In this document: in pieces, positions 41,770-49,609 of the stretch
Layout: each line of letters opens with the position of its first letter
Numbering within the stretch: position 1 is the stretch's first letter
Assembly (NCBI GenBank): GCA_964628515.1
Contig: CAZVNZ010000012.1
Coordinates: forward strand, 1-64,000
DNA from: CAZVNZ01 sp964628515
GTDB lineage: Bacteria > Bacillota > Clostridia > Christensenellales > Christensenellaceae
Direction: 5' to 3'
Length of the DNA stretch: 64,000 nt
Notes under the pieces: model-generated
What the model saw: only the letters and a program-made list of their open reading frames with translations
What the model was told of the DNA's origin: nothing
Database searches by the model: none
Program-made: the position numbers and the translations under genes

Positions 41770-43653
41770 TTAATTAGCCTCTGCTTTTTTTGCAAACACT
41801 CCCGTTCCATCGGGTTTTCTGCCAAACAAGAACACTACTGTCGCCGTTGCTATAATACCTATTGTTAATGTTATCCAAACGTTTAAGCCAAAGCCTACCA
41901 GCAAATAGCCAAAGAGTATGGATAGCCCTGCAATAAGTAGCGCATAGGGCATTTGGGTGCGTACGTGGTCCATATGGTCCACAGATGCGCCCATGGAGGA
42001 TAGTATAGTGGTGTCCGAAATAGGAGAGCAATGGTCTCCGAATATTGCGCCTGTAAGCACTCCGCCTATGCAAGCAGTCATATATATCGTTGGGTCTGCA
42101 ATTGCGGATTGGTTTGCCAGTATTATACTGTTGGCAAGGGGTATTGTTAACGGTGATAGTATTAGCATAGTACCGTAAGCCGTGCCCGTAGCAAAAGACA
42201 CGAGAGAACCTATAATAAACACTCCTGCCGGTAAGAACCAATAAGGCACATAAGAAGAAAGTGCATTTACAAGGAAAATATTAGTACCGAGAGATTTAAT
42301 GGTGGAATTTAGCGACCACGCAAACAGTAGTATTATAACCGTAATAATAAGCCCTTTCCAACCCGAAACCCATGTTTTTATACCTTCGTCCACAGAAAAT
42401 CGCTTTTTAATAACACCCATCAGTAAAGCTACAATACTTGCAATTAGCGCTACTTGCAAAAGCACCACCGAGGCATCCGCCTGACTAAATGCGTCCGCAA
42501 AGGAAATTTCCGCCGAGGGCACCCCCGAAGAAAGCAAGGTTGCGTAGCCGTTATACCAAAACATAACAAATGAGCCTATAATTAAGATACCAATGGGGAT
42601 AATAGCATCCCAAATACTCTTTTTAGACTCGCTTGGAGGTGCAACCCCCTGCTCTGTATCCACAGAAACCATAGGCACGCTGTCCGGACGTAAAGGTTGG
42701 TTGTATTTAAAGGCACGCATTTGTGCTTTTTGCATACTACCCATATCTTTTAGCATTATTATGGTAAACAGTACGAAAGCTAACATAAATATGTTGTAGA
42801 ATCTGTATGGTATGGATGACACAAACCATTCGTATGGTGATGTTATGCCATAAGCGGCGGTTGCGCCTGCAATATCCGCAAAGCCGGTTGCAATGGCTGA
42901 CATCTCTGTGGAAATCCATGTAGATACAAGGGCTATACCTGCAATGGGTGCTGCCGTCGCATCAACAATAAAGGATAGCTTTTCTCTTGATACCCTCGTG
43001 TTATCCGTAATAGGACGCATTACCGAGCCTGCAATTAAGCTGTTTGCATAATCGTCAAAGAATATTAGTATGCCCATAAACCAAGTAGCAAGTTGAGAGC
43101 CTCTTGCGGATTTTGCCCGTTTTCCTATTGCCTCCGCTAAGGCATGGGCGCCACCCATACGAGTAACAAGGGCGATAACTCCGCCTATTACAAGTACTTG
43201 CAGCAGTACCCCTGCATTCCAGCCGTCCGCCATGGATTCTATCATACGGTTTACTACATCTATAAAGCCCTCGAAAAATGCTACAAATATATTTATTCCC
43301 GGATTTGCCATTTGCAACATAAAAGCGCCTAAAGCAATACCCAAAAACAAAGATACCACAACATTTTTAGTAATAAATGCCAGTAGTATGGCAATTAGTG
43401 GCGGTAGTAGCACAAGCCAGCCGTATATTTTTACGTTAGCATGTCTTGGCGCATCGTTTAGCGCCGACTCCGCTACGGCAATTTGCTCCTCGTCTCCCGA
43501 GTTTAGTGCGGTTTCCAAATTTTGCTCTGCCTGTGTTATAAGCTCTTGCGATTTAACAAGATTTTCTTGAGAAGAAACCACAAAAATCATAATGAATACA
43601 AATATAGCAAGAATAATAGACAAGGCAACAACATTTGTTTTGTTTTTCATCAT
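41770..43653 (-). CDS. nhaC: NhaC-family Na+/H+ antiporter
   Basis: A 627-residue membrane protein with about 12 hydrophobic segments, of the Na_H_antiporter (NhaC/MleN) family. Conserved regions include MGILIFFDDYANSLIAGSVMRPITD, with the charged DD in a membrane segment, and GAIFGDHCSPISDTTILSS near the C-terminus. The first helix is followed by a 45-residue charged coil (SQELITQAEQNLETALNSGD) that most relatives lack. It would exchange Na+ for H+, which fits an ATP synthase with part of a Na+ site. Whether it carries Na+, malate/lactate or another solute is inference. GGGGG precedes the ATG-ATG start. Confidence 0.9.
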   Translation of the reverse strand: MMKNKTNVVALSIILAIFVFIMIFVVSSQENLVKSQELITQAEQNLETALNSGDEEQIAVAESALNDAPRHANVKIYGWLVLLPPLIAILLAFITKNVVVSLFLGIALGAFMLQMANPGINIFVAFFEGFIDVVNRMIESMADGWNAGVLLQVLVIGGVIALVTRMGGAHALAEAIGKRAKSARGSQLATWFMGILIFFDDYANSLIAGSVMRPITDNTRVSREKLSFIVDATAAPIAGIALVSTWISTEMSAIATGFADIAGATAAYGITSPYEWFVSSIPYRFYNIFMLAFVLFTIIMLKDMGSMQKAQMRAFKYNQPLRPDSVPMVSVDTEQGVAPPSESKKSIWDAIIPIGILIIGSFVMFWYNGYATLLSSGVPSAEISFADAFSQADASVVLLQVALIASIVALLMGVIKKRFSVDEGIKTWVSGWKGLIITVIILLFAWSLNSTIKSLGTNIFLVNALSSYVPYWFLPAGVFIIGSLVSFATGTAYGTMLILSPLTIPLANSIILANQSAIADPTIYMTACIGGVLTGAIFGDHCSPISDTTILSSMGASVDHMDHVRTQMPYALLIAGLSILFGYLLVGFGLNVWITLTIGIIATATVVFLFGRKPDGTGVFAKKAEAN

Positions 43654-43761
43654 AAACCCCCTAATTAAAATAAGAATTGATATACGTGAACTTAAAATTT
43701 ACGATGTTCACAATTTGTTTACACATATAATACTATATAAATAAAATTAATACAATAAAAA

Positions 43762-44208
43762 TTATAATGTTATTCTAAATAAATCCCAATCTTTTATGTG
43801 GGTTGCGCCTAATTTCTTGTAAAACTCAATAGACGGGGTGTTCCATTTAAGGCATGCCCAATCAATTCGCCTCGCTCCTTCTTTTTTTGCAATCTTTGTT
43901 ATTTCTTCAAAAAACGCCTTACCTATCCCCTTATTTCTGTATTCCTCTTTTACAAAAATATCCTCGATGTATATACCTGCGTTGCATAAAAATGTAGAAT
44001 AGTTATTAAAAAACAAAGAGTAGCCTGCGGTTTTGCCGTCTTTCTCAAAAATAATTACCCTTGCTTTTTTTTGCATAAAAACAGAGGAAATAATATCTTC
44101 CTTAGTAGCGGTAACTTCCTCTTCCATTTTTTCGTACCGTGCAAGGTCGTGTATTAACTCTAAAATTATTTCCGCATCACTAATTGTTGCTTCTCTAAAA
44201 TTTAGCAT
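43762..44208 (-). CDS. GNAT-family N-acetyltransferase
   Basis: A 148-residue GNAT resembling diamine/thialysine acetyltransferases (SAT-like). The acetyl-CoA loop is EEYRNKGIGKAFFEEITK, preceded by strand IYIEDIFVKE, and the C-terminal IEFYKKLGATHIKDWDLFRI matches that subgroup. Likely substrate: a small amine, not fixed by sequence. It lies downstream of divIVA beyond a strong hairpin and is probably separately expressed. Confidence 0.85.
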   Translation of the reverse strand: MLNFREATISDAEIILELIHDLARYEKMEEEVTATKEDIISSVFMQKKARVIIFEKDGKTAGYSLFFNNYSTFLCNAGIYIEDIFVKEEYRNKGIGKAFFEEITKIAKKEGARRIDWACLKWNTPSIEFYKKLGATHIKDWDLFRITL

Positions 44209-44260
44209 AGTAATTCTCTTTAGTTTATTTTTTTTTGTGATTTAGGTTGGTGGGTATAAA

Positions 44261-44291
44261 GTAGGCACCGTTTATACCAAACAGTGCCTAC
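44261..44291 (-). terminator. Hairpin terminator after divIVA
   Basis: GTAGGCAC (44261-44268) and GTGCCTAC (44284-44291) form an 8-bp perfect stem with further pairing inside (GTTT/AAAC). The T-tract on the minus strand is short. It lies 6 bp after the divIVA stop. Confidence 0.65.
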
Positions 44292-44297
44292 ATAACG

Positions 44298-44969
44298 TCA
44301 GTTTTCTATAATTTCGTTTACAATATCCTTTAAGTCGGTGGTTGCTTGCTGTAAATCCAATTCCTTTTGGTCTTTGGATTGCTTTAGAATATCGCTTAAA
44401 TGTATGCTTGAAACTTCACTTTGCGACACATCCGCCATTTGCATGCTTAATTCGTTTAGTTGTTTGGAAAGCTCGTTTGCAGAGCTAACGTGGAACAACT
44501 CATCGTCAAATTTGGTATCTAAAGCTGCAAATTGCTCGTCTAAAAATGCTTTATACCGCTTTTTATAGTCGGAAATTAGCTTTTCGTATTTGTTTAATTC
44601 CTCTTTGGTTGTAGCAAGTTTAATTTGCGTGCTTTCCATTATTGCCCTTGCGTTTTCGCTTGCTAAATCCATAATTTTGGACGCCTGTGCCTCTGCTCTT
44701 TCTATGTAAATAGAAGCATTTCTCTGTGCGGTTACAACAGCCGCCATAAGCTTTTCTTCCACGTTGTCAATTTTGTCCGATTTCTGCTTGTACCTTTCAA
44801 GATCAGATTTTAAAGACTCGTTTTGTGCTATAACATTTTCGTTTTCCTCTATTAAAGATTCAAACTGCTTGATTATAGAGTCCAAAAATTCGTCCACTTG
44901 CTCCGGGTCGTACCCATTGAATTTTTTTCCAAATTCTTTTTCTAAAATTTCTTTTGGCGTTAAGTTCAT
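44298..44969 (-). CDS. divIVA: DivIVA-domain cell division protein
   Basis: A 223-residue coiled-coil protein. The N-terminal DivIVA domain (LTPKEILEKEFGKKFNGYDPEQVDEFLDSI) has the membrane-inserting Phe region and is followed by two long coiled coils (about 35-150). It binds curved membrane at the septum or poles and recruits division or polarity factors. It is the last gene of hlyD-like/yggS/sepF/divIVA, 15 bp after sepF, a conserved order downstream of division genes in Firmicutes. GAGG lies 8 bases upstream. Confidence 0.92.
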   Translation of the reverse strand: MNLTPKEILEKEFGKKFNGYDPEQVDEFLDSIIKQFESLIEENENVIAQNESLKSDLERYKQKSDKIDNVEEKLMAAVVTAQRNASIYIERAEAQASKIMDLASENARAIMESTQIKLATTKEELNKYEKLISDYKKRYKAFLDEQFAALDTKFDDELFHVSSANELSKQLNELSMQMADVSQSEVSSIHLSDILKQSKDQKELDLQQATTDLKDIVNEIIEN

Positions 44970-44983
44970 AGTTTAATCCTCAC

Positions 44984-45508
44984 TTATTTATCAAGATAAT
45001 TTTCAAAATTGAAACCGTTATCCACAGAAGTAGCACCTTCGGCAACATTTGTAGAAACATCTATATTACAAGGTGCCACCACAAAAATATTTCTTGCCGC
45101 TTTTCTGATGTTGCCGTCAAGAGCGTACACCGCACCGCTTACAAAGTCTAAAATGCGTTGCGCTACTTCGTTTTCAAGTTCGTCCAAATTTACAATTATT
45201 GGCTTGTTTTCTTTAAGATGATCTATAATGCTTTGGGAATCGTCGTAAGAAACAGGTTTGAAAATTAATACTCTAACCTTACTTGTATCGTGAAAATTTG
45301 AATATTTTGGTGCAACTACTTCTCTTTCCATTTCTCTGTTCCTATCCCTCTTTTTATTTGCATATTTTTTTTCATCTTCCATCATAAAATCATCGTTTTC
45401 GTAACCGGGCATATCGTCTCTATCGTCTACATAATAGCCGTCGTCTCCGTCTACCTCGGTAGATTCTAAGCCGATAAATTCAAGTATTTTCTTGCCGACA
45501 CCTGCCAT
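44984..45508 (-). CDS. sepF: Cell division protein SepF
   Basis: A 174-residue FtsZ-binding protein. The C-terminal SepF/DUF552 domain (about 80-165) includes VLIFKPVSYDDSQSIIDHL, PIIVNLDELENEVAQRILDF and FVSGAVYALDGN. The N-terminal helix (GKKILEFIGLE) is the membrane anchor, joined by an acidic linker with many Asp. SepF aligns FtsZ filaments at the septum. It lies between yggS and divIVA. AGGAGG precedes the ATG. Confidence 0.95.
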   Translation of the reverse strand: MAGVGKKILEFIGLESTEVDGDDGYYVDDRDDMPGYENDDFMMEDEKKYANKKRDRNREMEREVVAPKYSNFHDTSKVRVLIFKPVSYDDSQSIIDHLKENKPIIVNLDELENEVAQRILDFVSGAVYALDGNIRKAARNIFVVAPCNIDVSTNVAEGATSVDNGFNFENYLDK

Positions 45509-45532
45509 AAGTGTATAGCCCTCCTTAATATA

Positions 45533-46201
45533 CTACTGCTTTGCAAAAATTGCAGAGCCTACTCTTATCATATTAGAGCCTTCCAAAATTGCTTCTTTGT
45601 AGTCTGCGGACATCCCCATAGACAAGTACTCAAAGTCGGAAGTCTTGTATTTTTCGTAAATTTCCTTTGTGCGTGCAAACAACTTTCTTAGATATTTGCT
45701 ATCATCACTTATTGGTGCTATTGTCATAATACCTTTAATTGTTAAACAGTCGTAGGTTTTTATTTTGTCTAAAAACTCGTCTATCTCTTCTTCAAAAACC
45801 CCTGTTTTGCTTTCTTCTAAAGATACATTTACTTGCAAAAGTGCATTAATCTTTTTGTTTGCCGCCTTTGCTTGCTTTTGGATTTCTTCCGCAAGGGAAA
45901 GTCTGTCTAACGAATGAATTAATGCAATATTATTATCTATTATATACTTAACTTTATTAGTTTGCAACCTTCCAATTAAATTCCAATTAATATCTGTTGA
46001 AAAACTGTCTTTTTTACTTAAAAATTCCTGTACTCTGTTTTCTCCGAATTCTTTTATGCCACAGTTGTATGCTTCCTGCATTAAGGAAGTATCTACCGTT
46101 TTTGTTACAGCAACAAGCAAGACATCTCCACCTCCGTTAGTTGCTTTGCACTCTTCTATACTATCTTGCAACCGCAAAATATTTTCTGCTACACTTCCCA
46201 T
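45533..46201 (-). CDS. yggS: YggS-family pyridoxal phosphate homeostasis protein
   Basis: A 222-residue PLP-binding protein with an alanine-racemase-like barrel. PLP-Lys is in LLVAVTKTVD near residue 35; GENRVQEF, WNLIGRLQTNKVKY and LSMGMSADYKEAI are family signatures. It controls free PLP levels and has no known catalytic reaction. The ATG at 46201 follows AGAGGT by 7 bases; upstream in-frame ATGs lack a site. It lies between the HlyD-like gene and sepF, as ylmE does in Bacillus. Confidence 0.94.
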   Translation of the reverse strand: MGSVAENILRLQDSIEECKATNGGGDVLLVAVTKTVDTSLMQEAYNCGIKEFGENRVQEFLSKKDSFSTDINWNLIGRLQTNKVKYIIDNNIALIHSLDRLSLAEEIQKQAKAANKKINALLQVNVSLEESKTGVFEEEIDEFLDKIKTYDCLTIKGIMTIAPISDDSKYLRKLFARTKEIYEKYKTSDFEYLSMGMSADYKEAILEGSNMIRVGSAIFAKQ

Positions 46202-46238
46202 TTGATTACCTCTAATCATCACCATAAAAGGCAAAATT

Positions 46239-47432
46239 TTATGCCTCTATTTTTTGATTTGCCGCAAGCACGGTGCCTGCGTCTTTTGGCTCTATTATTG
46301 CATTATTGTCTTTAATTGTTTTTATGTTTACGGGTACAAAGGTTTTTTCTCTGCCGTTTACCGTGTATACTCCCTTAACTCCGTCTTGCTCTTTTATTGC
46401 AAATACGGGTACTTTTAGCCCTTCAAATTTTGTGTAAAATTTGGCATTTGTGCGTCTTGCGTTTAAAAGCTCCCCAATATCTTCTGCAATTTCTATTACG
46501 TATATATAATCGTTTGTTTCTGCAACACTGCCTACTACCGTGCCTTGATATTGCTTTGTTAAAAAGTCCTCAAAGGCAATATTAAAGGTATTATTGTTGG
46601 CAAATTCTATTATTGGCGCTTTTGAGTGTACAAGTAGATACCATTTAAAATTATTTACCAGCCTGTAAATTGGTTGCATGCCCTCTCTTTCTTCCTCGTT
46701 TATGGTAGTAGAGCCGTTTAGAATGTCTGCAATATCCTTGTAGGTAATGTTTTTAACATTTTTGGAATTAAGTATTCCCTCTTTGCCATCAAAATAAAAA
46801 CTTACAACTCCTGCACGAGGAGCGCTTATAGTTTCCTTCCACGCATTTACACGCTCTGTAAGTTGCTCTTCGCTGTTGTAAAACTCTTCTAACTGACTGT
46901 CCGGTTTTACCGAGTCCTTTAGGTACAGGCGCTTTTTTTCCATTAAATCGTTGAGATTTTTTTGTGCAGTCAGTAAATCGCTATCTAACTGCCCGTTTAA
47001 TATAAGGTTTATATCCTTTGCTTTTTGAATTATTTGCTCGTTTAGGTTTTGCAGTTCTGTATCTACTACATCTCTTAGTATTTCGTTTTCTTGATACTGC
47101 ACAATTTTGGTTTGGACTTCTAAGAGGTCGTTCATCACGTTTTCGCTATAACCCCACTTAAACACCTCTACAAGGGGTGTGCCTTCCTCTACCCTTTGCC
47201 CCTCACTTGCTATTAAGTTTGTTTTGCCGTAGTTTTCCGCTTCAAACACCTGCTCGTCCCTTACAACTATTACTGTGCGGGTATCCTCGTATATCATTTC
47301 CCCTTGCACTAATTCTACGGTATTTATATTTAATGCAAAATAAAGTATTAGCACTATTGCAGCCGCAACAGCGCCTATAAATATATAAAATTTATAGTTT
47401 GGTCGTCTAATACTCCTTTTTTCTGTCTCCAT
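46239..47432 (-). CDS. HlyD-like membrane-fusion protein of the division cluster
   Basis: A 397-residue protein with a cytoplasmic N-terminus, one membrane helix near 20-40 and an extracytoplasmic part. A lipoyl-like barrel half (EAENYGKTNLIASEGQRVEEGTPLVEVF), a coiled-coil hairpin (about 100-190) and the second barrel half (SAPRAGVVSFYFDG) give the HlyD adaptor layout. No ABC or other exporter is adjacent. In many Clostridia a similar gene precedes yggS-sepF, so a cell envelope or division role is plausible but unproven. An extended -10 promoter lies just upstream. Confidence 0.8.
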   Translation of the reverse strand: METEKRSIRRPNYKFYIFIGAVAAAIVLILYFALNINTVELVQGEMIYEDTRTVIVVRDEQVFEAENYGKTNLIASEGQRVEEGTPLVEVFKWGYSENVMNDLLEVQTKIVQYQENEILRDVVDTELQNLNEQIIQKAKDINLILNGQLDSDLLTAQKNLNDLMEKKRLYLKDSVKPDSQLEEFYNSEEQLTERVNAWKETISAPRAGVVSFYFDGKEGILNSKNVKNITYKDIADILNGSTTINEEEREGMQPIYRLVNNFKWYLLVHSKAPIIEFANNNTFNIAFEDFLTKQYQGTVVGSVAETNDYIYVIEIAEDIGELLNARRTNAKFYTKFEGLKVPVFAIKEQDGVKGVYTVNGREKTFVPVNIKTIKDNNAIIEPKDAGTVLAANQKIEA

Positions 47433-47462
47433 TAATTCTCCTGCATATATTGTTATTAATGT

Positions 47463-47471
47463 ATTATATCA
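47463..47471 (-). promoter_or_regulatory. Extended -10 promoter of the division cluster
   Basis: Minus strand TGATATAAT (47471-47463): a perfect TATAAT with the upstream TG of an extended -10, 31 bp before the HlyD-like start. No good -35. Confidence 0.5.
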
Positions 47472-47531
47472 CAAAAGTAAATAAATATAAATATATTTTA
47501 TAATATTAGTGTGCTAAAATGTGTACTGCCG

Positions 47532-47918
47532 CTAAAAAACCTTAATATAAGCACAAACAACATTGCCTTTTTTATTGTAGTATAACTTAGAGGATATATT
47601 TTTTACTATGCAAATACCTCTGCCACTCTCTTTGAGCAGGTACTGCCTTGAGGAAACATCAACATCAACATATTTTTGATGATTAAACCCCTTTCCGTTA
47701 TGGGAGAAATTAATCACCAATAAATCATCTTTCAGGCTAGCCAAAAGCTTAATTTTTGTTGCGTTGGAATGTTCTTTAATATTTATGTATAATTCGCTGT
47801 ATACCAATCTTATGTTATATAGCGTTTCGTCGTCAAGATTTTTCAATTTATTTATTTCTGTTATTAATTCTTCTACCTTATTTGTACCGGTTAGTGTTTG
47901 TTTGAATATCATTTTCAT
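47532..47918 (-). CDS. Anti-sigma factor-type serine kinase (HATPase), second copy
   Basis: A 128-residue GHKL ATPase of the RsbW/SpoIIAB type. The N-box SELYINIKEHS keeps the Mg-binding Asn, the G1 box is NGKGF and the G2 box is ESGRGICIVKNIS, so ATP binding looks intact. Such proteins bind a sigma factor or phosphorylate a STAS antagonist. Its start overlaps the end of sigB by 4 bp, so it belongs to rsbV-rsbW-sigB. It has a better ATP site than the RsbW located before sigB. Confidence 0.85.
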   Translation of the reverse strand: MKMIFKQTLTGTNKVEELITEINKLKNLDDETLYNIRLVYSELYINIKEHSNATKIKLLASLKDDLLVINFSHNGKGFNHQKYVDVDVSSRQYLLKESGRGICIVKNISSKLYYNKKGNVVCAYIKVF

Positions 47919-48658
47919 TGTTTGCTGTACATTCTTGATAATTTATCTAAAATTTTTCTTTCCAGTCTGGAAATTTGCATTTGAGAAACATTAAGGTTAT
48001 TTGCAACCTCCTTTTGCGTTTTTCCCATTATATACCTTTGTCTGATAATCCTTTTTTCTTCCTCTGTAAGTAAGTCCATACAGTATTTAATAAAGTCGTG
48101 GTTTTCTATCCACTCAAACCTTTCGTCCTCTTTGCCTAAAAAGTTATCTAACGAGAAGTTTTCCCCGTCCTGCATTGCGCTGTCTAAAGATAGTATTACC
48201 TCTGAGTTTTGTACCTCAAAGGTTTCTAAAAGTTTATCCACGGGGATATCTAATTTTTCCGAAATTAGCTTAACAGACGGCTTTTCGTCGTGCTCTAACA
48301 TATATTCGGAAATAAAATCGTTTATTTTTCTTAGTTGCATTGTGTTTTTACGTGGCAAACGCATAACCCTTGCGGTGTCTCTGAAATAATTTTTAATTTC
48401 TCCGATTAAGCTGGGTGTGGCAAAGCTTGGGAATTTTATTTCTCGGTATGGGTCAAACCGCTCTATTGCTTTTACTAAGGCAAGGCTTGCTACCTGCACT
48501 AAATCGTCGTAGTCTACACCTCTGCCTGTGAATTTCTTTGCCGCAATTTCTGCAATATAAATATATCTGCCGATAAGCTCGTTTCTGATATCCACATTTT
48601 TAGTTTCAAAATACTCTTTTAATAATTCTGTGCTGTCTATTTGCGAATAATCTTTCAA
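47915..48658 (-). CDS. sigB: SigB/SigF-type alternative sigma factor
   Basis: A 247-residue sigma-70 family factor without region 1. Region 2 has DYDDLVQVASLALVKAIERFDP and FPSFATPSLIGEIKNYFRDTARV, typical of the SigB/F/G group; region 3 follows (LRKINDFISEYMLEHDEKPSV), then region 4 with the helix-turn-helix TQKEVANNLNVSQMQISRLERK. It is flanked by anti-sigma kinases and a STAS antagonist and should be released by partner switching. It could serve stress or sporulation; the context matches SigB more than SigF because no spoII genes are seen. Confidence 0.9.
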   Translation of the reverse strand: MKDYSQIDSTELLKEYFETKNVDIRNELIGRYIYIAEIAAKKFTGRGVDYDDLVQVASLALVKAIERFDPYREIKFPSFATPSLIGEIKNYFRDTARVMRLPRKNTMQLRKINDFISEYMLEHDEKPSVKLISEKLDIPVDKLLETFEVQNSEVILSLDSAMQDGENFSLDNFLGKEDERFEWIENHDFIKYCMDLLTEEEKRIIRQRYIMGKTQKEVANNLNVSQMQISRLERKILDKLSRMYSKQ

Positions 48659-48671
48659 GAAATTACTCTCC

Positions 48672-49064
48672 TTAGTTTTTTACCGGTTTTTTAGTAAAAG
48701 ATATTTCTGATAATAGTCCGTCTTTTTCCTCAAACACAGTATTATCCGTTAAGGATTCTATTATTATTCTGCTTATTTCCTCGCTGAAATCCGAGCAACT
48801 GCCTTCGCAAACACTCGGCTTATTTTCTATGTTTTCCCCTATAACTCTTACGGAAAACTCTTCGCATAATTGTATGTTTACTAAAATGTTGTTGCAGTTG
48901 TTTTTACACATTATCATTATGCAGGCTTCTGCAACACATAACTTAATATCTTCTATTTCATCAAAATCAAAATCAAGCTCGGAGGCTACAGTGCAGGCAG
49001 AAAGCCTAATTGCCTTTATATATTTAGAGCTTGCCGGAAATTGCATTTTAATGATTTCTTGCAT
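48672..49064 (-). CDS. rsbW: RsbW-like anti-sigma protein with degenerate ATP site
   Basis: A 130-residue GHKL-fold protein between the STAS antagonist and sigma factor, the normal place of RsbW. The helix DIKLCVAEACIMIMC occupies the N-box but the conserved Asn-x-x-x-His is lost (EACIMIMC instead of EACTNAxxH), and the glycine-rich G1/G2 boxes are not recognisable. It may bind the sigma factor without phosphorylating. It overlaps rsbV by one base (TAATG). Confidence 0.8.
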   Translation of the reverse strand: MQEIIKMQFPASSKYIKAIRLSACTVASELDFDFDEIEDIKLCVAEACIMIMCKNNCNNILVNIQLCEEFSVRVIGENIENKPSVCEGSCSDFSEEISRIIIESLTDNTVFEEKDGLLSEISFTKKPVKN

Positions 49065-49378
49065 TATACCACCTCAATATCAAATAGGGTATTTAGTCCG
49101 GTAATTTCAAAAATTTTATACAAATATTTTTTTAAGTTAATAATTTTTGTTTTACCGCCTTTTAGATTTACCTTTTTAATTAAGCTTACAAGTGCACCCA
49201 GACCTGTGGAATCTATATACTTCACTTCTTTAAAATCAAGTATTATATTAGGATTTTTAATGTCTGCGTATTCCTCAAAAACACTTTTTAGCTCTGAAAC
49301 GCTTTTAATATCCGCATCCCCTTTTAAACTTATTTCTACTGTATTATCTTGTCTGCTTACTTCTATACTAATACTCAA
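49064..49378 (-). CDS. rsbV: Anti-sigma factor antagonist (STAS), RsbV-like
   Basis: A 104-residue STAS-domain protein. The phosphorylation site is intact: KYIDSTGLGALVSLIKK near residue 58. In the dephosphorylated form it would bind the anti-sigma kinase and free the sigma factor. It starts with TTG, supported by GGGAGG 8 bases upstream and no better ATG. First gene of rsbV-rsbW-sigB-kinase. The STAS domain on the debranching enzyme at 4971 lacks this serine. Confidence 0.9.
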   Translation of the reverse strand: MSISIEVSRQDNTVEISLKGDADIKSVSELKSVFEEYADIKNPNIILDFKEVKYIDSTGLGALVSLIKKVNLKGGKTKIINLKKYLYKIFEITGLNTLFDIEVV

Positions 49379-49449
49379 TTATATATCCTCCCTTAATTTT
49401 ATAAACATAGTAAACTGTCTATAAACATAATTGCATAATTGGTATTTAT

Positions 49450-49478
49450 ATTATATATTTTATTTTTGAATATTTCAA
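49450..49478 (-). promoter_or_regulatory. SigA-type promoter of the rsbV-sigB operon
   Basis: Minus strand: -35 TTGAAA (49478-49473), 17-bp spacer, -10 TATAAT (49455-49450). I saw no SigB-type GTTT...GGGTAT promoter here. Confidence 0.6.
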
Positions 49479-49555
49479 CAAAGAAGTTTTTTATTACGGA
49501 AATATATTATATTTTTTAGGGATTTAGATTGCCTGTTTTTATATTGCCAAAACCA

Positions 49556-49585
49556 AACAGAGCAACCCATAAGGACTGCTCTGCT
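49556..49585 (-). terminator. Hairpin after the chemoreceptor gene
   Basis: AACAGAGCA...CCC (49556-49568) pairs with GGAC...TGCTCTGCT (49573-49585) in a 13-bp stem with wobbles; a weak T-rich tail follows. It starts 25 bp after the chemoreceptor stop. Confidence 0.6.
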
Positions 49586-49609
49586 TTATACCATTTTATT
49601 TAAGTTTAA

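Noticed and set aside
46229..46246. Terminator between the HlyD-like gene and yggS
   Set aside because: Weak 5-bp stem overlapping the HlyD-like stop; the two genes are probably cotranscribed.
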